The position numbers were made by a program, and so were the translations under genes. A stretch of DNA of 64,000 nucleotides from Episyrphus balteatus (lineage: Eukaryota > Arthropoda > Insecta > Diptera > Syrphidae), in the NCBI RefSeq assembly GCF_945859705.1, contig NC_079138.1:7068001-7132000 (forward strand), in the 5' to 3' direction. The notes beneath the pieces are model-generated. The model was not told where the DNA came from. It ran no database searches and was given only the letters and a program-made list of their open reading frames with translations. Positions 27,301 to 37,085 of this stretch are shown here, piece by piece (positions within the stretch are counted from its first letter, which is position 1; each line of letters opens with the position of its first letter).

Positions 27301-29366
27301 ACTTCAAAAAACAAATTTTGTCAAAGATTATATTGAAAAAAAAAAAAATATTAATTTAGTTTTTGTATTTAAGACCGTGTGTGAATTGGGTTAAATATAC
27401 ACATAACCTCTGTTTAATTTTTGACACTATTGAGGTGAACAAACATTTTTCAGCTGTCAAAAATTTAATGACTTTTTTAGCTGTGTGAATTCGGATACAT
27501 CTCAGACTTAGACTTGGCTAAATAATTTGTTTAAGCTGCAAAACAAAAGAATTAATGGTATTAAAAACTTTTCTAAATCTTTACAATATACAAACTTCCA
27601 ACACGCGTTGTTCTGTGAATTTTATTTTTGACTCTCATGCATTACCAATTTTTTTAATCATCAATAAATTGAAATATGTATATCAAAGAATATTATTGTT
27701 CCCTTGATATACACTCATAATTTTTTATTTCTTTCTCAATTTCCATTCTTTATTTTAAATTTTTGATTGTTCATTAAGAAAAATTGCTAATCCTTCCCAG
27801 AGCCCATTTAATTTTTGACAGCTGAAAATTTTTTATAGTAATAAAAATTTAACAGAGGTTAAATATTTAACCCAATTCACACACGGTCTAATATAAACAT
27901 ATTTAAAATTAAAATGACACTTACTTTGGCACAAATTCAAGCACTTCAAAAACTTGCAATATTATAGACGTCCATAAAAAAAATACCATTGAAGCATCAA
28001 ATTGACACCAATGGTCCTTCAAGTACGGCACCTCACCCTGGGCATGCAATATTTTTGAAGCAAAATGAAAAAGAGAAATTGGAAAATTTATAAAATTTAT
28101 GAAGAAAAATGGATTGAATAGAATTAAAATGAAATTTTTTAATTAACTTAATTTCTATCAATATCCAATACTCACTTTCAATACTCCTCTAATGTGCATT
28201 TTGGCAATCATCTCGGCGGTAAACAGAACTGTCACAGCGGTATCGCAAGCAAATGTACAATACTGTAATGGCGGATGTCGCTCGAAAGTCTTCGGAGTGT
28301 TTAAGGAAACTGAGGTTAACGAGACTAAAGCGCATAAGCGCATCAGTCGCCTTACCCACAATTTATTCACCCACTCGATGTCTGTGCTTTCGTTAAGCGA
28401 TTCCTCGGGACCGTAGTCCGCTAAAAATGGTTCACCTTTTAAGCTTTGTTTTCGACCGAGCATTTTATTACCAATCCCAGTGGCAATGCCCAGCCCGATT
28501 GGTGGTACACCACTAATAGCGCTGCTCGGTCCCATTGTCGTACTGATACCGCCAGAGATGCCCATTATAGATGTAACACCACCACATGGCGGTGGTGCAT
28601 TGCCTACTGTACTTGTTGCTGTGTTTGCTTGTGCCGCAGCAGCTGCTGCTGCTCCACTTAAAATCATGATATTACTAAGTGGCAGTGGAATGCTCTGGTG
28701 GGTGCTGCTGTTCAAATTTGAAGCAGGAACTTGCTGAACTTGAGCCGTTGTTGTTGTTGCTGGTGTATTTCCAGTTCCAGTTGTTCCTGCACACAAACTG
28801 CCACTATTATTGCTGCTAATATAACCGATGCCTGATGGACTGTTGGCCATTGTATCGATACCTTCAATGCTGGGGAGCATAGTGCCCATACTATTAGCGG
28901 CACCAATACCCCCCGTCGCTCCATTCAATTCCAACTTGGAATTGGTTACAGTTGTCGTTGTTCCACTGTCCAATATTACAATTGAACTTATAGGCTGAGG
29001 GCAGTTAAAGAAAGGGTTGATTTGATCGTCGCGATCGCGATAAACAACTCCTGATTGTGAATTCAAATGGTTAAAACTTAAGTTATTTTGAGGAGGGTGG
29101 TTATGGGCTGACCCCTCGCTGCTGTCAATTGATATTGCTCTATCACTTCCACCTCCACTTTTGCTGTTACTCTTACTTCCGATTGCTAATTCACTTCCGT
29201 TTCCGTTATGCTTTTTGCTACCGTTACTGTTCTCATCACCAGTCAGAATTTGGTTACTTTGAACGTCACCAAATTTGGTTCCACCTCCACCTCCCTCCCC
29301 ACTACCACTTCCTCCTCCTCCACTACTACCAACACTTTTTCGACGATTTCGAGTGAATTCATGCAT
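15356..29366 (-). CDS. na: Sodium leak channel NALCN (narrow abdomen)
   Basis: Exons in transcript order: 29366-28176, 28037-27925, 26197-26087, 25986-25849, 25745-25488, 22549-21272, 21207-21082, 21026-20661, 20588-19838, 19749-19450, 19216-19022, 17323-16882, 16828-16555, 16486-16324, 16255-15356. The joined sequence is 6606 nt with consistent phases (2201 residues). It is a four-domain, 24-helix channel carrying the background sodium conductance that sets neuronal excitability and circadian output in flies. The selectivity ring is EEKE: E581 (SQEGW), E856 (TQEAW), K1429 (SFKGW), E1703 (TGEDW), which distinguishes NALCN from Cav (EEEE) and Nav (DEKA). The conserved body starts at MLGRKQSLKGEPF (residue 302, codon 28463-28461); residues 1-301 are a Gly/Ser/Asn-rich extension. 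The last exon is rich in Gln, His and Ala. Introns contain an 11-bp satellite, a 1.2-kb fold-back element and several MITEs. Confidence 0.96.
17632..18852. mobile_element. Fold-back element with 435-bp arms in a channel intron
   Basis: Left arm 17632-18066 and right arm 18417-18852 are near-identical inverse copies around a 350-bp centre. Ends CACGGTGCGACA / TGTAGCACAGTG, flanked on both sides by TAA (17629-17631, 18853-18855). Lies between the channel exons 19216-19022 and 17323-16882, so it is transcribed in the pre-mRNA. Open frames inside are arm sequence. Confidence 0.85.
19275..19390. repeat. Small hairpin in channel intron
   Basis: TAATGAGCT...CTAGTGTCAAA is mirrored by TTTGACACTAGCTCATTA, with an inner palindrome AATTTGACAGCTGTCAAATT. 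Probably a short MITE. Confidence 0.55.
22716..23980. repeat. Satellite array, 11-bp unit TTTATTTATTA, about 115 copies
   Basis: About 1.26 kb of nearly invariant 11-mers lacking G and C except one C near 23660; shorter 7-bp steps occur near 23400, 23535 and 23575. It lies in the channel intron between exons 25745-25488 and 22549-21272. Read in the sense of that gene (minus strand), each unit is TAATAAATAAA and carries two AATAAA hexamers. Confidence 0.95.
24060..24180. repeat. Dispersed repeat with uninserted target site
   Basis: GCACGGCTGG...TTGCTCTTATTATAAAAGTT is related to 30230-30267 joined to 30417-30480, where a 149-bp MITE interrupts the sequence at TATTA. Confidence 0.55.
24225..25055. 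repeat. Dispersed repeat family A, copy 2
   Basis: Longest copy of the family also found at 13440-14035: same order of phrases including GTTAGAGCCGTTTTTAAAAAA, GGCAGGTACCGTTAATAAC, GACAGACAG, GGACCCACTTTTTTTGCATTC and CTATATCGCAAGTAAAA. The short open frames here are not genes. Confidence 0.65.
25298..25443. mobile_element. Small MITE, AAGTTATACTTCTTT termini, copy 2
   Basis: AAGTTATACTTCTTTACCGG and AGAGAAGTATAACTTCA are inverse ends. Same interior as 14969-15135, but carries a GC-rich GGCGGCCGGCGGCG insertion next to the left end. Confidence 0.65.
26430..27085. repeat. Dispersed repeat family C, three tandem divergent units
   Basis: Units of about 200 bp with the phrases CTCTTTAAGCTCTATT-ATAACTGAAAACC, GAATTATTTGCAA, CGGAAGCAGAT, TCAAAGTCTCGAAACAA and ATGAGTTCACAATGA-CAGGCC. 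Relatives are at 42725-43045 and 63740-63990. Non-coding. Confidence 0.65.
27373..27888. mobile_element. MITE, GACCGTGTGTGAATTGGGTTAAA termini
   Basis: About 28 bp at the left end is mirrored at the right (GGGTTAAATAT / ATATTTAACCC), with TAA on both flanks (27370-27372, 27889-27891). Length 516 bp, within a channel intron. Same family as 37344-38062. A 3-bp TAA duplication would fit a PIF/Harbinger-like origin (inference). Confidence 0.75.
28464..29366 (-). other. Low-complexity N-terminal extension of the NALCN channel
   Basis: The open frame continues 301 codons upstream of the conserved MLGRKQ start, to an ATG immediately preceded by an in-frame TGA. It is built of Gly/Ser tracts, Thr and Gln runs and an Ala run, with less repetitive stretches such as VYRDRDDQINPFFN. 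The long open frame in AT-rich DNA argues that it is translated, but the shorter start at 28463 may also be used. Confidence 0.6.
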
Positions 29367-30230
29367 TCAAACACAGAACATCAAAGTGCATTGCATATGT
29401 TATGGCGTTGACCACAATTGTACATCACAATTTAATTTATTTCTTTCTTAATTATAAGACATCTGAATTTAAAAAAAAAATTATTCCACAATATTAGACA
29501 ATGAACTTTCTCACCGTCACCACAACGACATTCTCCTGAATTCCAAAACAAATACACACCAAAAAAAATACATTTACTGTCTACATTGCATCGATTGTTA
29601 TATTTTCTTCAAAAGTTATCTAATTTTTCGTACTTTTGTTCCTGGTTGAACTTAAACTTTAACGTTTCTTCGTGCCTTGTGCGCTTATTTTGTTTTATTA
29701 AATTTTTAATTTAAATTTTAAATTCAGAAAACAAATGCTTGTCATCATTTTATTTTTATAAATTGAACAAAAAAAAATTTAGCTAAGTTCTTTCAGCTTC
29801 GGGGGTTGAATTAAATATCTCGTTGTATACTTTGTAGCTACATCAGTGGGTCGTGCCTAAAAAAGTATAAAGGACTTGTATTCAGGGGGTTGTTGGGTTG
29901 GCGCATATCTTTTCATGCTCGCACTTATACAACCCACGTCCTTTCTAATTCAACGTTCATACACCCAGCCTCCCTCAACCCACCATATAATATGTAGCTA
30001 CTGGCAGAGGTGTCGGTTTAATTGATTCAATCAATAACTAGTACTTTCTTAGGAATTCAGGTGAAAAGTGTTTTAAAGAACCTTCAAGAAATTCGTATAT
30101 TTTCGGTTTTAAATGGGTTTTGGTTATTTGTACAATAAGAGAGAAGGAATGTTGATTTTTAAAACAAAGAAGAGCAGATTAATGTTTGAATTTGAAATAT
30201 CTTATAAAAATTATTCAAATTAATTAAATT
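29367..30230 (-). promoter_or_regulatory. Upstream flank of the channel gene: possible 5' UTR exons and promoter
   Basis: On the minus strand a pyrimidine tract plus CAG ends just before 29462 and could be the acceptor of the exon carrying the start codon; a GTGAGA donor lies near 29515. Further out, 29880-30000 is less AT-rich, lacks recognisable repeats and contains TATA-like GTATAA on the minus strand near 29930. No transcription start can be fixed from sequence. Confidence 0.25.
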
Positions 30231-30480
30231 AAATGCACGACTGGTTCGCAAGAACCTGCTCTTATTAGTCCCATTCCATTGGAGGTGGTAGTTTACTCAT
30301 GAGTAGATCTAGTACTATAATTAACACTTAATCTTCTACTCGAGGAGATAGGAATGTGTAGTTGTCGTACTAGATTTCTACTCACGAGTAAACTACCACC
30401 TCCAATGGAACAGGGCTATTATAAAAGTTGCCCTGAGTGTCAAAGCTTTTAATGTAAATAACAATGATTTATTTATATTT
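30223..30480. repeat. Host repeat interrupted by a 149-bp MITE
   Basis: Flanks of the MITE at 30268-30416 together resemble 24060-24180 (CTGCTCTTATTA | TATAAAAGTT). Confidence 0.5.
30268..30416. mobile_element. Hairpin MITE, GTCCCATTCCATTGGAGG termini
   Basis: Arms of about 50 bp (TTCCATTGGAGGTGGTAG / CTACCACCTCCAATGGAA). TATTA flanks both ends (30263-30267, 30417-30421), and the related repeat at 24060-24180 has a single TATTA with no insert. Confidence 0.8.
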
Positions 30481-30594
30481 AGAATAAATTTTATAAGAAA
30501 TTTAAAAAAAAATATATATATAAAAAGTTGTTTTGAAATAACGAAAATATCTTTTTAATCATAAATTCCAAACGTAGTATTTGATTGCTTATAT

Positions 30595-31480
30595 CATGCA
30601 TGTCAAACATGCGGCCCATAAAGAGTAACTTGCGGCCCTCGACATTTTTAATTATTTTGAGCTTAAGGCCTGGTACACAGATCGGAGCTAAATTTTAGGT
30701 CCCATACAAATTATCAGATAAATTTTAGCTCGGCTTAATTTTTTCGACAGTTTGTATGGGAGCTAAAATCTATTTTATTATGAGTTTGTTTTGAACAATT
30801 AAAATTCGAAACATGCTAAAATTTATCGCGATCTGCGTACCAGGCTTAAGGTTATAATTTATTTTTTCTGTTCAACGCACATTCTACTCTTTTTTTAATG
30901 AACAAATAAATATGGAATGTACCTGAAAACAAAATTATAAATTTACCTATAAGATCTCGTGAATTAGGAAGCGAATTTTCTGATTTAACCTAACGTTAGG
31001 TTAAACCATGAATGCCTAGGATGGCATTCTTTGTTTTTTTTTTTTTTTCATAAAAATAGAATAATTGTCGATTGATATGGAAATAAAGGCATACGATTTT
31101 TAGTTTGATTCCGAAGTAGTTCCAAATTTCTATGTTCATATCTATGGATATGAACGAATTTCATAAATTTTTTTTAGTCAGATTTGGGACAATTTAAAAC
31201 CCCTATGTAAAATCGCTTGCAAATTTCCCACAACCTTCCGATGCAAACAGATGTTTTTATAATTAAGAGAAATAAGATCCAGTCTAACTTACACCTTGAT
31301 CTGGTGAAAAAAAGTGGAAGTAAAGAAGAGATTGTATTAGGAAGAAAACATTAATGTTACTATTCTTCTTATTTTTATAAATCTGTTTTATAAAAATTCT
31401 AGTTTTACTTTTATTGCGGCCCATTAAAATTTAGATCTCGCTGTTTTGGCCCTTAGCAACCATTGAGTTTGACATGCCTG
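30595..31480. mobile_element. Non-autonomous hAT element, CAGGCATGTCAAAC termini
   Basis: Left CATGCATGTCAAAC and right GTTTGACATGCCTG are inverse; 8-bp duplications GCTTATAT at 30587-30594 and 31481-31488. GCGGCCC occurs near both ends, as in many hAT elements. 886 bp, containing a later TTAA MITE (30667-30845) and a palindrome TTTAACCTAACGTTAGG near 30985. No transposase visible. Confidence 0.85.
30667..30845. mobile_element. TTAA-flanked MITE, diverged copy
   Basis: Ends GGCCTGGTAC / GTACCAGGC, TTAA on both flanks (30663-30666, 30846-30849). Interior contains CCCATACAAATTATC and TTTGTATGGGAGCTAAAAT as in the three 148-bp copies but is longer and lacks their central palindrome. Confidence 0.75.
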
Positions 31481-31962
31481 GCTTATATGAATAAATAAAA
31501 ATTTTCAAATATTTTTCAAACAAAATAGTTTGGTCTGTCGTTCGTTAGCAAGCACTTATGCGCACATAAAACCAAGGTTTCAAGTAAATTTATGGACCCG
31601 TTTTGAAATTATTGATAAAAAAAAATTGATTTGTATCTTTAGTAAAAAATTTTTTTTTTTAATTTTTTCGTACCTACTCTTAAAATTAGAGATACCTTAC
31701 TTAAACGTTTTTGAACAAAAATAAAATATTGTTAAAAATTTAAGAAAAACCAATTTAAAAAATGAAAAAAAAAACATTTTATTATGTTTTTACCGAATTG
31801 CTTATTTTTATTCTTTGAGCTTTTATTGTTATTGAACATTATAAAGGAGAAAAGAAGATACTTAATTTTTTGAATGCGGGTAAAATTGTATAAAATATGT
31901 ATACTGTTTTTTTGTCTTTTTTAACAATTTTTCTTTAACAAAATTTGCAAGTCTGATAAGTT
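31481..31962. other. Non-coding, nothing recognised
   Basis: AT-rich intergenic sequence between two mobile elements, no ORF of note. Confidence 0.4.
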
Positions 31963-32041
31963 AAGCCAGAACTATAATTGGCGGACAACAACAATTGACA
32001 GTAGCTTCCGACTACATCCGCCAATTATAGTTCTGGCTTTA
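31963..32041. mobile_element. Short hairpin MITE, AAGCCAGAACTATAATTGGC arms
   Basis: A 24-bp arm ending in GGCGGA is mirrored by TCCGCCAATTATAGTTCTGG around ACAACAACAATTGACAGTAG. The loop sequence and diverged right arm recur at 54337-54520, where another MITE interrupts it. Confidence 0.75.
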
Positions 32042-32780
32042 CGCTTCATGACCATATGACATACACAATTGATAAAAAGAAAACTCCTATGAGTTAGGTA
32101 TATTATTATGTTTTCAAAATATGGTTTTGAGACACTAAATATATCATTATAAAAGCAATATATATTAAAGTTTCTACCATTTCCCATAAAATTATTATGG
32201 TCGTGCAATTAGGAGCCGGTTTATTAACGGCCATATTATTCACTCTGGATTTAGTTGAGATTAAAGTTAATTTTAAATCCACTCGCTCAAATTCGAATAT
32301 AATAAATCTAAGGATTTAATTTTTGTTCATATTATTCACTAAAAAAAAATATGTGACTATTCAATAAATTTTGTATAATTTGAATTTAACTTTATTTTTA
32401 ATTCAAAAAATACTTGACAAAACAACTGAACACTGTGAAAATGAATTTTACGGCTCCAGAGAGAAGTTTAAATTTATTTGGATTTAAATAGATTGGAATA
32501 AAATAATTGGATTTAAGATTGAATTTAAGTATTTGAATTTGGATTTATTTTTGAAATTTAAATTTTTTTACATCCAGATATATTTGAAACAGTTTGAAAT
32601 TAAATTTTTTTTTCTTAACGGTCATTTATAGTGACCGACCAGGGAAATTATGTCAGTTTTCAAGCCACACAATCTACCATCTACCTACCCTCTTCTTTTT
32701 CTTGATTGAAATTGAAATAAACACGAAAAAGTTGGTCTTAAAAAAATTGCTAAAATTTTTAAGACTCTTTATATACAAAT
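32042..32780. other. Non-coding, nothing recognised
   Basis: AT-rich sequence; short phrases such as GGATTTAAATAGATTGG give local self-similarity (32450-32560) but no clear element. Confidence 0.35.
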
Positions 32781-32994
32781 TGGAAAATGTATAGAAAAAA
32801 AATATTAATTTTTTCAAAGGAAAAAAAAAACAATACCTTTAATCAAATTGAGCTCCAAAACAAGTGTGCAATTTAATTTTTTATTAAAAAATATTAAATT
32901 GCTAGAGCCGCATAAAAAAGAAATAACTAATTTTTTTTATAAATAAATTCTTGAAAAAAGAAAAAAAAAACAATAATGGTATGCTATTTTGAAG
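32781..32994. repeat. Dispersed repeat family A, short copy
   Basis: CCTTTAATCAAATTGAGCTCCAAAACAAG, GCTAGAGCCG and GGTATGCTATTTTG follow the order seen at 13400-13580. Truncated by the element at 32995. Confidence 0.5.
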
Positions 32995-33762
32995 CACTGG
33001 TCGGCAACGAAAAAAGAGCTTGAACCAAACCATACTTTTCTAAAGGATTTTTGTGTGCTGATTCCGAATCCGAAGTCAAAATTTCAATGGCACTTTACGT
33101 TTTCAAAATATTTGAATATTAACAGGTCAAAAACGCGTTTTTTTTGGTACTGGTCGGCAACGAAAAAAGAGCTTGAACCAAACCATACTTTTCTAAAGGA
33201 TTTTTGTGTGCTGATTCCGAATCCAAAGTCAAAATTTCACTGGCACTTTACGTTTTCAAAATATTTGAATGTTAACAGGTCAAAAACGCTTTTTTTTTGG
33301 TACTTTTTGGCGTTGAATTTAATCACCGTTAAATTTTTTTTCAAAACTACTTATGCAATCTCCAAAAGCCATATTTTATCCTTTTAAATATGTAATTTTT
33401 TTTTGTTAAATTATTTTTTCTAAAAGATATTTGATATAGAAGTGTGTGATATCTCAAAATCTTGGGGGTTAAGGTAACATATGGTTTTTTGAAGTAGATT
33501 TGAAGTAAATTACAGTTTTCGACTCTTGATTTGGATAAAAAAAAAAAACAAAATATATATTTTAGATCAAACGTCAAAAAACATTTCATTCAAAATTAGT
33601 TTTTGGAAGTTTATAGCGAAAATAGTGATGAGCATAGCTCAAAAACTAGACGTGCGGGAATAAATCTATAAACAGTTTTGAATTCAGCACACTCAAATTA
33701 ATTAAAATCACCTTACAGAGTTCTTGCTCCCGACTTTTTTTTTTGTTTTTTGCCGACCAGTG
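32995..33762. mobile_element. Non-autonomous element, CACTGGTCGGCAA termini, with internal 153-bp direct repeat
   Basis: Left CACTGGTCGGCAACG is mirrored by TTTTTTGCCGACCAGTG. The first 153 bp are duplicated head to tail (32995-33147 and 33148-33300), producing a duplicated open frame that is not a gene. Termini differ by single bases from the CACTGGTCAACAA elements at 368 and 3036. Confidence 0.75.
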
Positions 33763-33888
33763 AATCAGCATCTTGAACCAAAATTTAAAAAAAATTAATG
33801 TTCTGTTCTCCTGTTCTGTTTTCGAAATTTTTTTTTCCAAAAATTAATTTTTTGAAAATTCTGTTTTTGATTTATAGTACCTCTAAAA

Positions 33889-34374
33889 TATTTATTTTAC
33901 TAATTAATTTTATATGAAGGAGTATCAATTTTATTATTGTAAAATGATAATAATACCTATGTGTTTATATCAGGTTTAAAATATATCAAAAAGTATAATA
34001 ATACCTGTGTAATTTGTCTTCAAAAAGTACAAGTGAATCGCCTGAAAACAAAAAAAAAAATACCATAAAAAAATATAGAAATTATTAAATTATTCTTTTA
34101 TTTGTTTTGCTTTTTCACAAATAATAGTAGGTAAGGACTTTTTTTTCAACAATTTTGAAAAAAATTAGACCAAAATAGTTTCATTATTTTTTGTAGTATT
34201 TGTTGTTGTTTTCCTGCGATTTGCTACACTTCTTGAAGACAAATTACACAGGTATTATTATACTTTTTGATATATGTATTTTAAACCTGATTTAGATATA
34301 AACACATATTATTATCATTTAACAATCATAAAATTGATACTCGTTGATATAAAATTAATTCGTAAAATAAATAT
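33889..34374. repeat. Fold-back element, about 180-bp arms
   Basis: 33889-34070 and 34195-34374 are inverse copies with a few indels; the best stretch is AAAAAGTATAATAATACCTG. Spacer about 125 bp. Target duplication not resolved. Confidence 0.75.
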
Positions 34375-34732
34375 CTTTCGAGGTCTTTTTTGTTTTTTTT
34401 TTCTTATGGAAACTACATTGAACTGCAAATCTAAAAAAAATCTATATCATTTTGAGGTTGTCGCTCCAAGTGGTAGATGGCGTGGAAAGCTATTTCCGAA
34501 GTAACAAACAATGGACAATGTTTCATTTGTCATAAGCCCATGCGAGCTCATGTCTATTATAGTTGTACCTTTAACTTTATTTCATAAAAGAACGCGCCTT
34601 AAAATAAGAAGTACAGGAATAGGTCTATATTACACCTACAGTGTTTGGTAGTGCGGCATAAAAAAATATCAAAATAAGAGCCAGAACTGTCATTCTGATG
34701 TGTATAGTGTATTATTCATATACACTGGCCAA

Positions 34733-35354
34733 CATAATTCTTCGTACGAAAAATGAAAACTCAGTTTTTCATATTTTAAGCCTGGTACGCTGCTCGCGCT
34801 AAAATTAAGCTGAGATAAAATTCCCATACAAGTTATCGATAACTTGTATGGGATCCATTTTATCTCGGCTAAAAATTTTCGATAATTTGTATGGGAGCTA
34901 AAATTTAGCGCGAGCAGCGTACCAGGCTTTATAAAGAAAACTTAGCTACGAACTGTAATAGTAACGTGTGTTTAAGACATAAGGGCATAATGTTTCCCTG
35001 TTAATAAAAAAAATTATTGATTTCATTACAATACAAAACGACATTTTTTCAAACATTGCTAATATAAAAAACACAAGAATAGGAATTATTTTTATGCGAA
35101 ACGACAAAAGTCTGAATATTTTTTCTTGATAGAGGACTAAAAAATAAAATTTATTTGTTTTACAAGTTTTAGCTCCTCGCATAAACTCTAGACGAAAATT
35201 AGTTTTTAGCAATACAAATATTTAAAATCGCCTTCCTGAAAAACGCCAGATTTTGAGATAGGACACTTTACTTCTGAAGCGATGAATATGTAAAAATATT
35301 GGTAATTGAAATATTGAAATTTTCTAATCGTACGAAGAATTTTGTCTACCAGTA
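34733..35354. mobile_element. Non-autonomous element, CACTGGCCAACATAATTCTTCGTACGA termini
   Basis: The left end and the inverse right end (TCGTACGAAGAATTTTGTCTACCAGT) share 20 of about 27 positions. A 148-bp TTAA MITE is inserted inside (34780-34927). TA flanks both ends but the exact terminus is uncertain. Confidence 0.65.
34780..34927. mobile_element. TTAA-flanked palindromic MITE, 148 bp, copy 1
   Basis: Ends GCCTGGTACGCTGCTCGCGC and its inverse. TTAA at the left, TTTA at the right. The centre is the palindrome CCATACAAGTTATCGATAAC plus TTGTATGG, containing TATCGATA at 34834-34841. Near-identical copies at 51394-51541 and 54166-54313. Confidence 0.85.
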
Positions 35355-35370
35355 TATGTATACACATGCC

Positions 35371-35836
35371 CAGTGTTGCCACTTCCAAATAAAATTTGCG
35401 CGGTAGATCCATAAAAAAAATGCAGTAGAATTAAAAAATTCGCAGTAGATTTTATTTAACAAAATACCCGTATGTTGAACTAACAGTCAGAATACTTTTC
35501 TTATTACAACCAAACTCATGTACAGAATTTAAATTTAAGCATTTGTACTTCCTTTTAGATTTTTTTCACAAATCCAGGCTCTATCTGTTGGGCCAAAACA
35601 CTTTAAACAGTGTTAATCCTGATGTTTTGCAGCTTTTTTAGAGCTAGTTTTGAGTTAAGAGTAGATTTTGTACATTTCAATACTAATTATTAAAAAGGAA
35701 TTGGTTTAGTATTTCCTAAAAACGCTTGGAATTTGATTTGAAGAAGTGCAGTAGATTTGATTAAGTGGCAGTAGATTTATTTTTTTTTTAAGAAATGCAG
35801 TAGATCTACTGCAATTGCAGCAAAGTGGCAACGCTT
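35371..35836. mobile_element. Non-autonomous hAT element, CAGTGTTGCCACTT termini
   Basis: CAGTGTTGCCACTT at the left, AAGTGGCAACGCTT at the right; 8-bp duplication CACATGCC at 35363-35370 and 35837-35844. Interior repeats GCAGTAGAT several times. No transposase frame. Confidence 0.88.
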
Positions 35837-35844
35837 CACATGCC

Positions 35845-36432
35845 ATGTGGATGTTTACAAAATTAAAGTCAGAACTGTCAAAAATTATTAATTCTACAAA
35901 CAAGGGCGTATTTATTTTTTTTTCTGGGGGTAAGGCGCTATAACCCGTTGGCGCTCTTTGGTTGTGTTTATATTTTTAATTTTCTTAGAATGATTTGTGT
36001 TAGTGAGAAAAAAAAATATTATTACTATTGTACTATTGCAAAAAGTGGTAAATTTAGTGAGCCTTAAGCCTTAACTACAATGACCTAAAAAGTGAAAAAG
36101 TGGGAAATTTATAAAAGTAAAAACATTTTCTTTCTTTCTAGCGCTATTTGTTTTTGGAAAAAACTACAAAAACTGTTTTTTGAAACAAAAATTAGCTTTC
36201 TGCATCAATATTTTTAATTTTGTGATCGGAAAAACTGTCACAAAATTAGTTTGAAAATTTTGACTTTTTGCAAAAAGTGGCCGTTGTAGTTATACCTTTA
36301 CACAGCGTCTAATCTGAGCATAAAGCTGCCCAGCATCACAACCGCAATCCAATCCACACCACAAACAGCACATTTTTTTTTTTCGCTGGGCAAATTATAT
36401 CATGTTTCATTTTATCTTTCGTGGACGTGTAA
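35845..36432. other. Non-coding, nothing recognised
   Basis: Intergenic sequence without gene or clear repeat; a T-rich tract near 36370. Confidence 0.35.
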
Positions 36433-36652
36433 CATGGTATAAGAAAAGAAGGTATGATCATTAGAGGCGCCATTTCACAAAATGTAGTAATAAGTTTTTG
36501 ACGTTTAATTCTACAAAGTCAAAAGCAACACTAATTTCTGAGACACATTTCAATAGGACAGCTGTCAAAAAACTTAAGAAGCCATCTTTTTTTTCTTTCA
36601 TCTGACAGTTCTCGATACAGACTTTTTTCGCGTGATCTTTTCTTATACCATG
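36433..36652. mobile_element. MITE, CATGGTATAAGAAAAGA termini
   Basis: 17-bp perfect terminal inverted repeats (CATGGTATAAGAAAAGA / TCTTTTCTTATACCATG), 220 bp. Its left part recurs, reversed and interrupted by a hAT element, at 53575-54132. Confidence 0.8.
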
Positions 36653-37085
36653 AATGTAGAGGTAAAACGACTCATTTTACCTCTTTATTCAAGAGAAAAC
36701 CTTATACGTAAACGAAACGTCAAAATGCATGCTCATGATTCATGATTTGAACAATCAACAACGCTCATATCATGTTAAAAAAAAAACAAGATTCTTCGAC
36801 AAGATGTCTGTGTGGGCATGGATTTTACTACCTCCATTGGATTTTTTCAAGACATGTTCATGAACCGGGCATCGTTCATGCCCAGTGGAGGCGGCCTGTT
36901 AAGTTAATCGTTTCAAAAAGAGAATCTTTTGTGAAAGCGAACTCAACTTAAATTGCCTAACCTTTTGCTGGGCCCATCAGTTATCATCAATCTTTACTCC
37001 GACCCTGTTTCAATGTATTTGTGTTCGTGTAACTCTCACTACATCGAAAAATTCCTCACTTTTTTCTTCAAGCACTTGTCGCTGT

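Noticed and set aside
30985..31006. Interstitial insect telomere repeat (TTAGG)
   Set aside because: Only a single palindrome CCTAACGTTAGG, no tandem TTAGG units.
32989..33387. 132-codon frame with a duplicated motif
   Set aside because: The duplication is the 153-bp DNA repeat of a non-autonomous element (51 codons exactly), and the frame matches no family.
34733..35354. Assigning a TA duplication and Tc1/mariner origin
   Set aside because: Terminal bases disagree between the ends, so the exact boundary and duplication cannot be fixed.
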